From positions 105,511,158 to 105,575,157 of the forward strand of contig NC_089587.1 in NCBI RefSeq assembly GCF_019320115.1: a DNA stretch of 64,000 nucleotides, given 5' to 3'. The stretch comes from Miscanthus floridulus (taxonomy: Eukaryota > Streptophyta > Magnoliopsida > Poales > Poaceae). A model generated the notes under the pieces. That model searched no databases, was not told where the DNA came from, and saw only the letters and a program-made list of their open reading frames with translations. Position 1 is the stretch's first letter, and each line of letters starts with the position of its first letter. This document shows, in pieces, positions 1-9,613 of this stretch. Position numbers and translations under genes: made by a program.

Positions 1-420
1 CCTCTTTGCCGAGTGCACTTTATTGGGCACTCAGCAAAGCCTTTGCCGAGTGCTAATCTGACACTCGGCAAAAAAAGTCATCGTGACGGCGAGCGCCCTC
101 GTGACGGTGGCTTTGCCGAGTGTCAAGGTCAAGCACTCGGCAAAGGTCGCCGCTTTGCCGAGCGCCGTTGACTCAGACACTCGGCAAAGGTGGCCACTAT
201 GCCAAGTGCCACCGGCAAGACACTCGACAAAGGTAGCCTACTTGCCGAGTGTCTTATCAAGACACTCGATAAACAGACGACCTTTGCCGAGTGCCTAGCC
301 CATGGCACTCGGTAAATCTATGATATTTGTCGAGTGCAATGGCCTTTGCACTCGACAAAGCATGTTTCCAGGTAATCACTTTGCCAAGTGTCATGGCCAT
401 TGCACTCGGCAAAGTGACTG
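1..420. repeat. CACTA subterminal repeat array, left cluster
   Basis: About a dozen 12-14 bp units of the form TTTGCCGAGTG or its reverse complement CACTCGGCAAA, in alternating orientation and spaced 15-40 bp. Several units carry single transitions (GTCGAGTG, CACTCGACAAA), as expected of an old methylated element. In CACTA elements such subterminal repeats are transposase-binding sites; that role is assumed here by analogy. Confidence 0.65.
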
Positions 421-599
421 AAAACAGCCTTTTTTATTTGTTTTTACATCCCATCCAAACAAACAGAAGATATATAACAAACATCACCAACATCACATAT
501 AAATCATCAACAGCACATATATATCATCAACACCACATATATATCACAAACGTCACATGTCTCACAATATATCACAAATAAGTTCATAAGTAATCCAAG

Positions 600-1380
600 T
601 GCTCCATCATCTACAACCACAATTGCAAATAGAAGTACCATTAACAACCATAAGTATTATCACCAAGATGGTCAATGAGACTGATTTGGTGAAGGATTCG
701 CTGAAGCATGAGGATCGTTCGATGCCGCCGATTGATTCTGCACAAAGGAGAAGAGATTGCATGTGTGAGACAAGATAAATATATACCATACATGAGTAAT
801 ACTTTCATACTCCACTAGGTTTGACCGTAACATTAACATACAAACTAAAACATTTATACTCATAGGAGTAGAATAGTGAGGAGGTGAAGGTGGAGCGAAT
901 AGCGAAGGTGGTGGAACTACACCCGTAGCGATGCCAAGACTTTGCATGTACTGAAGAATCTCTGCCATCCTCCACTGCTCGGCCTTCACCCTCTCCATCT
1001 TCGCCTGCATCTGCTCTTGTATCCTCCTCTCTTGTTCTAGCTGGGCCTACAATATATTCACCCAATATTACAATAATATAAAAGAAAGGTATGAAAAAAC
1101 CAATGAACGACGAATAAACCAGGAATAACCTCGAGTGCCTTCACCCGGTGGTGTGAAGTGTCCTGCCGAGGTCGTATGACCGGGCTCATGCTCATGCTGC
1201 TTACCGAGGCGACGTGGTGTAGGCAGACCCGCAGCGGCGAGAAAGGCGATCGAGGTCACCGAGGTACTCCAGCTCCGCTCCGATGGACTCTTCTCTGCAA
1301 AAAAAAGAAACATAAAACTATCAATACAAAATTTCGACAGCACCTCCCCTACACGGTAAGGTTTCCAAAACCTGCAAGAA
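600..1380 (-). pseudogene. Degraded C-terminal part of plant Ptta/En/Spm (Transposase_24-like) protein
   Basis: On the minus strand, 1055-855 reads a Gln/Glu/Met-rich helical stretch (QLEQERR, MQAKMERVKAEQW) followed by EILQYMQSLG and a PPPSLF/PPSPPHYSTP tail. This composition and the MQSLG-then-polyproline ending are typical of the C-terminus of plant En/Spm transposase-associated proteins. A second fragment (1343-1068) and a short one (789-607) lie in other frames, so the gene is broken by frameshifts or introns I cannot resolve. No catalytic domain is visible. Nearby, 1384-1440 holds a 36-bp tandem duplication (AACGGCACGATGGCCGACAT twice), and 1490-1570 is CTA/CGA-rich low-complexity DNA. 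Confidence 0.5.
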
Positions 1381-1605
1381 AACCAACGGCACGATGGCCG
1401 ACATGCACATATATATGAACGGCACGATGGCCGACATGCATAAGATTATATCCAACCACATATATATAATAATGTCACAACCACTCCTACGACTCCTACG
1501 ACTACCACCACTACTACTCTACCACTACTACTACCGCAACTACTAGTAATACTACGACGACGACGATGGTAGGGCATACCTAGTGGGCGTCGTAGTGTGG
1601 CAGTG

Positions 1606-1789
1606 GTGAAGGGGCCAGGGTGCCGGTGGACAAGGCAATGGCTAGGGAAGCGCCGAGGACATCAGGAGGCTACCATGGACCAGGCCGAAGCGACTGTTGG
1701 AGCGGAGGACGACGGTGGAGGGCTAGCCACGTGCGTGAAGGGGCCAGGGTGCCGGTGGACAAGGCAACGGCTAGGGAAGCGCCAAGGAC
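1606..1789 (+). repeat. Pair of 55-bp direct repeats, 129 bp apart
   Basis: Copies at 1606-1660 and 1735-1789 begin GTGAAGGGGCCAGGG, end GCCnAGGAC and differ at two positions, both transitions. They lie in the GC-rich leader of the CACTA remnant. The open frames across this area are repeat-driven and I do not call them a gene. Confidence 0.75.
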
Positions 1790-1799
1790 GTGACAACAG

Positions 1800-1915
1800 C
1801 GTTTGGGGCGCCTCCTCCTCCTCCTCCCTCTCCTTCCTTCTTCCTCCTTCCTCCTTCTTCCTCCTCCTTCTTCCTCTCTTCCTCTCCTCCTCCTCTCTTT
1901 CTCCTCCTCCTCCGG
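1800..1915 (+). repeat. Pyrimidine-rich (CCT/CTT) microsatellite tract
   Basis: About 110 nt of almost uninterrupted C and T (CCTCCT, CTTCCTCC units). All three frames are open and give spurious Ser/Pro/Leu/Phe-rich translations. The tract could form a triplex or H-DNA, which is inference only. Confidence 0.85.
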
Positions 1916-1989
1916 CGGCGCGGCGCGGGCACGGGCGGCGCAGTCAGCTGCCTACGTGCGTGTGTGCAGTGTGTGTGGGCCGGCTGGGC

Positions 1990-3500
1990 CGACGGGGTTA
2001 AATCCCCCCTTTACCGAGTGCCCCCGATCTGGTACTCGACAAAGTATTTTTTTTAATTTTTTTTAATTCTCTGCCGAGTGCCACCTGGCCTAGCACTCGA
2101 CAAAGAAGGTTTTTTTAAAAAAAATCTTTGCCGAGTGCCACCGATCTGGTACTCGGCAAAGTATTTTTTAATTTTTTAAAATTCTTTGCCGAGTGCCACC
2201 CGGCCTGGCACTCGGCAAAGAGGGTTTTTTTAAAAAAAATTAAAATTCTTTGCCGAGTGCTAGTCGTTCTGGCACTCGGCAAAGAGGCTCCTTTGTCGAG
2301 CGACAAACCATTTTTATTTTTTTTTCTTCCTGCCCCCAAATTTTTTATGTAGTCATCATACAATACCTGGTACTCCATGTTCCAATGTGTCACATTTCTT
2401 GGACTTTTTTATATTTCTTTAATTTATTTCATTTAATTAAATTTTCTTGGATAATTCAAATTATAACTACTAGTCATTCGAATAATGAAAAAATGAATAG
2501 GAAAATGATATTCATGTTATTTAGTATAATGTGAGGCCGTATCCAGGAACAGACCACCAATTTCAAACATCTTGTTCACGAAACATGACCATGAACTTGC
2601 GGTCGAGTTATTTTTAAATTCTATAAAAATCAAACGAAGATCAAAAATCTTGAAACTTGTCGAGATGTCATGATATCATATGTGGAGGCTATGATAAAAA
2701 AATTAAGGAGGTTTCGCGCAAGTTTGTCACGTACGATGCTTACCACCTCGTCGGCCTCTTCACAAAATCATAAAACTTCTTCGGAGATTTTTCGGTTTGC
2801 AAGCATCATACGTGATAACTTGCGCGAAACCTTCTCAAATTTTTATCACAGCCTCCACATATGATATCATGACATCTTGACAAGTTTCATTATTTTCGGG
2901 CTTCGTTTGCTTTTTATAGAATTTAAAAACAACTCGGTCGTAAGTTCGTGGTCATGTTTCGTGAACAATATGTTCGAAATTGGTGGTCTGTTCCTGTATA
3001 CGGCCTCACATTATACTAAATAACATGAATATCATTTTTCTATTTTTTTCATTATTCGAATGACTAGCGGTTATAATTTGAATTATCTAAGAAAATTCAA
3101 TTAAATGAAATAAATTAAAGAAATATAGAAAAAGTCCGAGAAATGTGTTATATTAGAACATGGAGTACCAGGTATTGTATGAGAACTGCAGAAAAAGTTT
3201 GGAGGTCAAAAGTGAAAAAATGGTTTGCCGAGTGTCAACAAAAAATGACACTCGGCAAATCACCGCTTTGCCGAATGTCAGAAGAAGACACTCGGCAAAG
3301 GGTTAACGGCGGGTACCGGCCGTTAACGGCGGCGGCCCTTTGCCCAGTGTTCTGGTTTGCCGAGTGCCCGACACTCGACAAACCTGGTCTTTGCCGAGTG
3401 TTATTGTTTGCCGAGTGTTCGGTACTCGGTAAACCACCTCTTTGCTGAGTGCCAGTTGTTTGCTGAGTGCTTTCTTTGTGGCACTCGGTAAATAGCCTCT
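1990..3500. repeat. Long inverted repeat flanked by CACTA-type repeats (foldback, arms about 380 bp or more)
   Basis: 2360-2741 is the reverse complement of 2801-3180 with scattered mismatches, around a 59-bp spacer. Landmarks: AATACCTGGTACTCC at 2363 pairs with GGAGTACCAGGTATT at 3162, and GTCATGATATCATATGTGGAGG at 2666 pairs with its complement near 2853. Pairing continues, more weakly, into the TTTGCCGAGTG-repeat clusters at 1990-2310 and 3220-3500, so the arms may exceed 600 bp. A transcript across it would form a long hairpin. It may be a nested non-autonomous CACTA derivative or a foldback insertion. No coding content. Confidence 0.8.
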
Positions 3501-3540
3501 TTATCAAGCGTATGATAAAAAACACTCGTGGGACAGTCGT

Positions 3541-5185
3541 CAAAGTAGTCGTCTCCGGCAGTGGACAGTATATGGCGGTAGAGTACCGAGTACTACTCCG
3601 TCCGCTTGGGAAAATTTCAAAATAGCTACTCTCCAGTACCAGTTCGTGGACTTCAGGCTTCACCCGCGCAGTGCTGTCCACGTTCATGTCATGGAAGCCC
3701 AAGTCTATCGAAGACCGAGAGCCTCGATGGACCAACAGCTAGTCGCGCACGTGCAGTGGACTCAAAGCCTTTTAATCTTCTCCCTCCTCCTCCTCCTCCT
3801 TCTTCTTCCGTACGAGTTAGGTATCTTTCACCGACGTGCGAGAGTCAGGACAGTGTTTGCTAGCGAAAAACAATTAGCGTGATGTGAGAACTGAGAAGAG
3901 AGAGAGAGCTTTAAAAAAAACGTATCTCCAGCGACAGCGAGCGACGAGGATCGCACTGCAAGTGGCGGCCGGCCGGCCGGGGATCGTCTACTTTCCTCCG
4001 CGGTCGTCGTGGTCCGTCCGTCGTAAACGGTGGTTAATTCGCATGCTACGTGTGGTGATACTTCATTTTCCTGGCACCTCGTTTTCTACCGATCGAGCCC
4101 GGATCGCTCCAGGAACACAGAGAAGGTGCGCAATCCATGCAGGGCTACCGTTTCCTAAGCGCGGCGGGCCTCGCGTTACACTCAACAGGCGTGCCAGGCG
4201 AAGCCGGTGCGAAAAAATCAGGCGCGCTTGCCGCGTACTATACGAGACGAGAGGCGCTTTTGCTTTTGTCGCTTGCGTCCGTCCTGCGGACTCCGGCGCC
4301 GACGCTGGTGCCGCGTCGTCCCGGCTCCACCGACCGACCGACGCCCGACGGGGACTCCTCCCGGTGGCCGTGCCATGTGCCATCCCCTCCTCCACCAGCC
4401 GACCGCTGCGCCCGATGGCTCTGGCTCCGACCGACAGACGTACGTGGCTGACGTCGCGCGCGCGCCACGCCCGCAGGCCGCACGTGAGTCCCAGTCCCAG
4501 GGGTTTGGCTTTGGCCTTTGGCAGCTTCCGCGCTTACCACGCGGGCGGGCGACACATGTCGCGCGCGTGCGCTGTTCAGCTGTTGCGTGGGCGCGCCGGC
4601 GCGGCGGTCGACGACGAGACGAAAGGAGGTGGAGCCTCGGCCCCTCGGGCGGTCGGTCGTTTGGGCTTGCGGCTTGCCTGGCACGCCTGCGCCCGCATAA
4701 CCAAAAAACACCGTCCGCGCGCATAACCAAGAAAAAACAGCAACCTTGGACGCGGAAAATCTCCGACGAAGAAATTTCTTCGGTGGGTGGTGCAAAAGTT
4801 GCGGGAAAATGGAGGCCCGGTTCGGTGAACACTACTATGGCACAACAGGCAACATCTGTCGGAGAAGTTTCACTCCTATCAACTTCCTAGTATGTCACCT
4901 TTTAATAAAGCCGATCATTGCCTACTTGGAAGGTGATCAAGTTTTATTTTTGGACGCATTCGCATTGGGATTGCCATGACGGTTTGTTAATTAATTACTA
5001 TAAATCCGGTCAGATGGGATGGGAACCGAATGTTGGTAAGAATTGACTTCCAACAAAATACGTACTAGGTTCGTCTTAAGTGACGTGACACAAGGAAACA
5101 ACACACATGAAAAGCTCGGTTTGTTATAAAACATGTTACCAGCGGTTAAGATCTTTTCCTCTTCGTCTCTCATGATCAATATAGT
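3541..5185. other. Intergenic, GC-rich from about 3950 to 4770; no supportable gene
   Basis: The stretch 3950-4770 is very GC- and CpG-rich (GGCCGGCCGGCCGGGG at 3967), and long open frames exist on both strands. None has conserved motifs, a credible start context or a plausible protein composition, and the frames overlap each other antisense, as expected of high-GC DNA. It could be a CpG island or a promoter and first-exon remnant of a gene removed by the flanking repeats. 4780-5185 is AT-rich and featureless. A CTC/CCT microsatellite lies at 3780-3810. Confidence 0.5.
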
Positions 5186-5388
5186 TGATGAAATTAGAAC
5201 ACATAGACACAAGAGATAGAAAAACTATTCTTTATTTCTCTGAATATTGGTGATTACAACATAGAGCTCCCACGTATATATAGTCCTGCCAAGGTCTAAG
5301 AGTTTGGTAAGAGCCCACGTACAAACGGACTAGGATTAGGATTCCTCCTCCTTTTCCTTCTAGTATAGAGTCTGTATGTTTTATAACA
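5186..5388 (+). repeat. 203-bp TG...CA repeat, copy 1 (LTR-like)
   Basis: Begins TGATGAAATTAGAACACATAG and ends TATGTTTTATAACA. A second copy lies at 8184-8387 in the same orientation. The TG...CA ends suggest an LTR or a TRIM-type terminal repeat. No primer-binding site follows and no target-site duplication is evident (ATAGT upstream of copy 1, CGGTT downstream of copy 2). 5389-5739, which follows copy 1 only, carries motifs such as GCCTCGTTAAAAAC that recall LTR or leader sequence; I see no gene there. Confidence 0.6.
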
Positions 5389-5739
5389 CCCCCCTTGGAC
5401 GATTACCACGATATGCACGTGCCTCGTTAAAAACTCTATCCGTAAACCCTATGGGAAAAAACGGTTTTTGGAGAAAAGAGTACATCGCATTCGTTAATTG
5501 CATTGCACGTGTTGTCTCATTAAAAACCTTGTGTGAGAAACCTTCAAGTAAAAACTCACATAGGAAAAAAGAGTACAACATTTAACCTTCTGGTCATGTA
5601 TTCTTCAGGATATTCTATTCTTCATAAATAGATGTTGATCTTCGTAATCTATGTATAAACTTTAGTATTTTAGCAAATATGATCTACTTGATCTTTGTAA
5701 TTCTAGTGGTTTATCTTCAAGGTAGATTCAATAAATATA

Positions 5740-7175
5740 TGTGAAGGGGACCGTGACGCCTAAGAGGAGGGGTAAATTAGGCAACTTAAAACTCTAACTC
5801 TAAACTATGGCCCCTTTTTCTATTCTTAGCGAAACCTAAGCAAAAGATAAACTATCTAAATGTGTAACTACGATTTTGCTAGTGTATTGCTATCTCTACC
5901 GTAAAAGGAGTTATACAAACAATGTAAATACGGAAGCTAAAGAGTAAGGTAGAGATATGCAAACTCTCGTCAACTACTCCGGTATTTTTACCGAGGTATC
6001 AAGAAACGCACAAGCTTACCGAGGTATCGCAAGGAATCTCTCACAAGGGCCAAGCTCCTGGTCGGGTAACTCCGTGGATAGCACCGGGCCTTCTCCACGC
6101 GCAAGTGGATCTCGGTGTGCCTTTCGGCAAGCCTCTCCCGGAACGCTCCACATCGTCTTCACTATCAAGCTTCCGGCCGAAACGTCGCGGGCCTTGTTCC
6201 CTTCGGTACATGGTGGCGGCCACACCACAAACGTGGTTGGTGTGATCTCGCATGACTACATGCCCCTCCGATGTACAACAATGGTGCGCACAAGCACCAA
6301 GTGGTAAGGGGTATGTAAACCTCACTAAACAATAGGGCTAAACCTAGAGAAAGCCATAAGCGGTGGTCTAATCAACCTAAGCACTTCGCAAAAAACACCT
6401 ACGCTAATCACATAATGAATCACTAAGCACTATACAAGTGGAGATCGCTAAAATGGTGTATCAACACCCTTGGTATGTTTTCTTAGCTCCACACTTTTCA
6501 AATGGCCGGTTGGAGGGTCTATTTATAAGCCCCACTGAGAAAGTATCCATTGGGGATGAAATTCACTTTTCTGCTACTGACCGAACGCGTCCGGTTGTCC
6601 CGACCGTTGGAGCGCGCGCGTTGATCGGACTCTGGGCTGAGTCCGGTCATCATCGACCGGACACGTCCGGTCGCGCTGGCACCGCTCTGGAACCTCTCTG
6701 GACTTGATCGGACGCTGTTCCTCGTGCATCCAGTCGTCCAGTCTGCTACGTCCGATCACGCTGAAAACACTACCGTGACGATGAACAGTGTCACCAGTGT
6801 GTCCGGTCACTGCTTCGCTCAGCGTCTGGTCACAGCTGCCGACACCTGTTGTTGCCTGGCACCGGTGCGTCCGCCCATTCATAGGGCTATGTCCGGTCAC
6901 CTCTGCCGGGCTCGTTTCTTCGCGATCTTGCGTCAGGCTTGGTTCCAATCTTCGTGCTTGGACTTTGCTTGACCTTGTATGTCTTCTATGCATCTTCGCA
7001 TGTCTTTCTTGAGGTGTTGATTATCGAATCATCACGTCGCCTTCGTCCAAGTCACATTTTGCATCCTATTGAACTATAAAACAACCACTTGCAAATCCAT
7101 TAGTCCAATTTTGTTGTGTTGGTTATCAAACACCAAAATTCAAAGTAAATGGACCTAGGGTCCATTTTTCTTACA
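5740..7175 (-). mobile_element. Sirevirus-type (Ty1/copia) LTR, 3' LTR of a minus-strand element
   Basis: On the minus strand the segment starts TGTAAGAAAAATGGACC and ends GGTCCCCTTCACA, giving TG...CA ends over 1436 bp. Immediately upstream (plus-strand 7176-7190) is a polypurine tract, AAAAGAGGGAGAT on the minus strand. Several copies of GTCCGGTC/GACCGGAC lie at 6580-6900, a motif class known from Sirevirus LTRs and also present in the complete copia element at 33742-39842. The minus-strand end region (plus 5755-5790) resembles the CACCCCCCTCTAGCC end of that element. No matching 5' LTR exists in the window, so this is a truncated element. Confidence 0.65.
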
Positions 7176-7860
7176 ATCTCCCTCTTTTGGGTGATTGATG
7201 ACAACACGACCAAAACAAACAAATAATGAAAATTTTGGAATTTAAAAACTATTTACTTGCTAGGATGCAATGCAAAGGGCAAGGTTGTATGATGCTAAAA
7301 GATATCACATGTAAACATCTTTGAAAACTTATCTTGCCCTTGTAAATGTCCCCATGTGGCATTATGGATTTAAGCCTCCCCTAACTCCATAATCTAGTAT
7401 CCTCCCTTTCTCGGACCATTACCACTTGTAAATTTTTATGACCGGGCTTATTTTTGTCCTATAAATTCTCTCCCTTTGGAATCAAACACCGAAAAAGGAA
7501 AGACATTAGTAGCATAAGAGAGGGTCAAACTTGGTGATCCTTTGTATGTGGAGTGGAATAGGTCACCAAATTTGACTCTCACATTACATAGACTAATCTC
7601 CCCCTAAATTCATGCATACATATGATGGAGAATGTAGTTTATGCATAATTGGCAAATTAATGCTTAAGGGAGTTTAATCTATATAATGCATGGAGAAAGC
7701 ATATAGATACCAAAGTGAAATTAAGATGATGATATCGGTTTAGAAATATCACATATGGAAGGCAATTTGATTTATATCATTTGCAATAGGTGGTGGATAT
7801 TTGAAGTATGATGCTTAACTCCGAGGACTCTATTTTCCTTACAATGAGACTACTACACAC
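7176..7860 (-). mobile_element. Non-coding internal tail of the Sirevirus-like element
   Basis: AT-rich sequence adjoining the polypurine tract, with GTTGTCATCAATCACCC on the minus strand, a phrase common just upstream of Sirevirus 3' LTRs. No reading frame of note. It ends where the LINE fragment begins, near 7860, so the rest of the element is gone. Confidence 0.45.
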
Positions 7861-7865
7861 ATGAT

Positions 7866-8175
7866 AAATGGGCCTTGATAGAGCTGAATGCTAGTAATAA
7901 AAAATTTACGTGGACTAATAATCAGGATAGACCCATCCTTGCCAAAATAGATAGGATTTTTAGCCACAACAGCTTGGGAGGCTACTTTTCCTTTGGATAC
8001 TGTGAAAGCTTTAGAGAGACTACCTAGTGATCACAACCCTTTAGTTTTGAATGTTGGAGATAATGTAAGTTTTGGTAAAAAGAGGTTTAGGTTTGAAAAG
8101 TGGTGGTTAGAAAAAGGAGTCTTTTAGGGGATGGTAGAGAAAGCTTGGAACACTCCCCCAGGCTGGTGGCAGTTC
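7866..8175 (+). pseudogene. LINE (non-LTR retrotransposon) endonuclease C-terminal fragment
   Basis: Conceptual translation gives FTWTNNQD, then ILAKIDRIF, then ERLPSDHNPLVL, then KRFRFEKWW. The SDHNPL core is the C-terminal active-site region of the APE-type endonuclease of plant L1 elements, and the other phrases fall in the expected order. A stop codon (TTTTAG, near 8128) and frame breaks show that it is dead. It is truncated at both sides; the right side stops at the second 203-bp repeat. Confidence 0.65.
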
Positions 8176-8183
8176 AAGGTAGT

Positions 8184-8387
8184 TGATGAAAGTAGAACAC
8201 ATAGACATAAGAGATATGAAGACTATTCTTTATTTTTATGAATATTGGTGATTACAACATATAACTCCCACTTATATATAGCTCTGTAAAGGCCTAAGAG
8301 TTTGGTAAGAGCCCACATAAACATAGACTAGGATTATGATTCATTCTTCTCCTTTTCTTCTAAATAGAGTTCGTATGTTTTACAACA
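8184..8387 (+). repeat. 203-bp TG...CA repeat, copy 2 (LTR-like)
   Basis: Begins TGATGAAAGTAGAACACATAG and ends TATGTTTTACAACA; same orientation as the copy at 5186-5388 and clearly homologous, with scattered substitutions. Together the copies bracket 2.8 kb of unrelated repeat fragments. Confidence 0.6.
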
Positions 8388-8624
8388 CGGTTTACCAAAG
8401 TTTCCCTAATAAAAATACCTTCACCAAGATAGCACTCCAATAAATGCAAATTACTACTTTCCTATAAATATGTAATTCGCAAAAGGAAAAAAACACAGGT
8501 CGTCCTATCTCTATCTCTACGCAAATAAAGGAGCAAATCATTTACCATTGAAACGCAATATTTGACGTATATCAGCAGTGCCAACGCTTTCGTTCCCCAG
8601 CAGAACTCAGATCATCGAAGGTCC

Positions 8625-8868
8625 AGTTTAGTTTGCAAAAAATTTTGTAAAATTTTTCACATTTTTCATCACATCGAATCTTTGGACGCATGCATGAAGT
8701 ATTAAATATAAATAAAAAAATAAAACTAATTACACAGTTTGGACGAAATCCACGAGACGAATCTTTTAAGCCTAATTAGACTATGATTGGATACAATTTA
8801 CCAAATAACAACGAAAACGCTACAGTACTCATTTTACAAAAAAAAAAATTTCATCTAAACAAGGCCAA
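8625..8868 (+). mobile_element. Tourist-like MITE
   Basis: Contains the block GACGAATCTTTTAAGCCTAATT, an ACGCATGCATGAAGTATTAA phrase and the right end ATCTAAACAAGGCC, all shared with better preserved copies at 27149-27494 and 55047-55289. The left terminus is degraded. It lies about 750 bp upstream of the UBP start codon. 8388-8620 holds no recognisable feature. Confidence 0.6.
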
Positions 8869-8869
8869 A

Positions 8870-9613
8870 GAGGAAACAATTCGATCACGACACGACCTCG
8901 GGTATGTAGGACCCGCTCGTCAGGCTGTGGGATCCCCCGGAATAATGGCGGGTACTGCCTTTTACACAGTTTCCCGCGTTCCTCCTCTCCCGCGGCAAGC
9001 ACTTGCCTCTCCAACTCTCCGAATCCCGCACACAGCCCCCGCGAAAAGAATATCCGATCAACGGCCAGGACCCGGCCGACGAGGCCCATCGGACGGCCAC
9101 ACGCGCGCGCGTCCGCACGGACAGACGGAGAACCCGAGCCCACGGTACCGTCCCCCGCTGGGAACCCATTCCTTTCTTCTTCTCTGTCTCGTACCGCGCC
9201 GTTGCGATCGTAAGCTATCCGTTACTTGCCCCGTTCTTCCTGCCTGTCTCGTCGCTGGGCACCTTTTGCACCTCGCCCCCTCCACAAGTCGTCTAATTAT
9301 TCCTCGGGTGCGTGCGCGGACCGGAAACGGATACCGCTACCGCCGGTGCCTTCCTTCGCTGCCGCTGCGGCCTGCCTCTCGTCACTTCCAAAGACCAGAC
9401 CAGGCAGAGAAAGAGGAGAAACCCGAACCTGAGAAGGAGGGGGGAAAAAATTCGGAGCCCTCGGGGGGGTCTAAGTTGCAGCGGATTTGCGCGGGTGAGG
9501 TGGGAATCGGGGCCCGGATCCGGCGAGTAGGAGCGGCGGGGCCGAGATCTATGCGCGGAGGGGGAGGACGACCGGGCTGAGGAGGAGGGGGAGCTGCAGG
9601 GGGGGGCGGCCCA
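8870..9613 (+). promoter_or_regulatory. GC-rich promoter/5' UTR region of the UBP gene
   Basis: GC rises sharply from about 9000 to the start codon, with many CpG and CCG repeats and no clear TATA box at a suitable distance. This fits a TATA-less housekeeping promoter with a CpG-rich leader. The transcription start cannot be placed. Open frames on both strands here have no support. Confidence 0.4.

Larger units (their letters stand above)
1..3540 (-). mobile_element. CACTA (En/Spm-like) DNA transposon remnant, left end outside the window
   Basis: Three clusters of inverted and direct copies of TTTGCCGAGTGC/GCACTCGGCAAA (1-420, 1990-2310, 3220-3500) look like the subterminal repeats of panicoid CACTA elements. 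Between the first two lie minus-strand fragments resembling the C-terminal part of the plant Ptta/En/Spm transposase-associated protein (600-1380), and then a GC-rich, low-complexity leader (1590-1990). The reading direction puts the element's 3' side at the window's left edge and its 5' side to the right. I did not find a convincing CACTA terminus near 3540, so that boundary is only where the repeats stop. The class assignment rests on the repeat motif and the protein fragment together; copy-level identity cannot be judged here. Confidence 0.6.

Noticed and set aside
1..420. Regularly spaced short repeats that look like a CRISPR array
   Set aside because: Repeats alternate in orientation, spacing is uneven, and the same motif recurs at 1990-2310 and 3220-3500 as CACTA subterminal repeats in a plant genome.
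3884..4890. Overlapping open frames of 185-280 codons on both strands
   Set aside because: Arg/Ala/Pro-rich translations of high-GC DNA with no domain, mutually antisense and without start or splice support.
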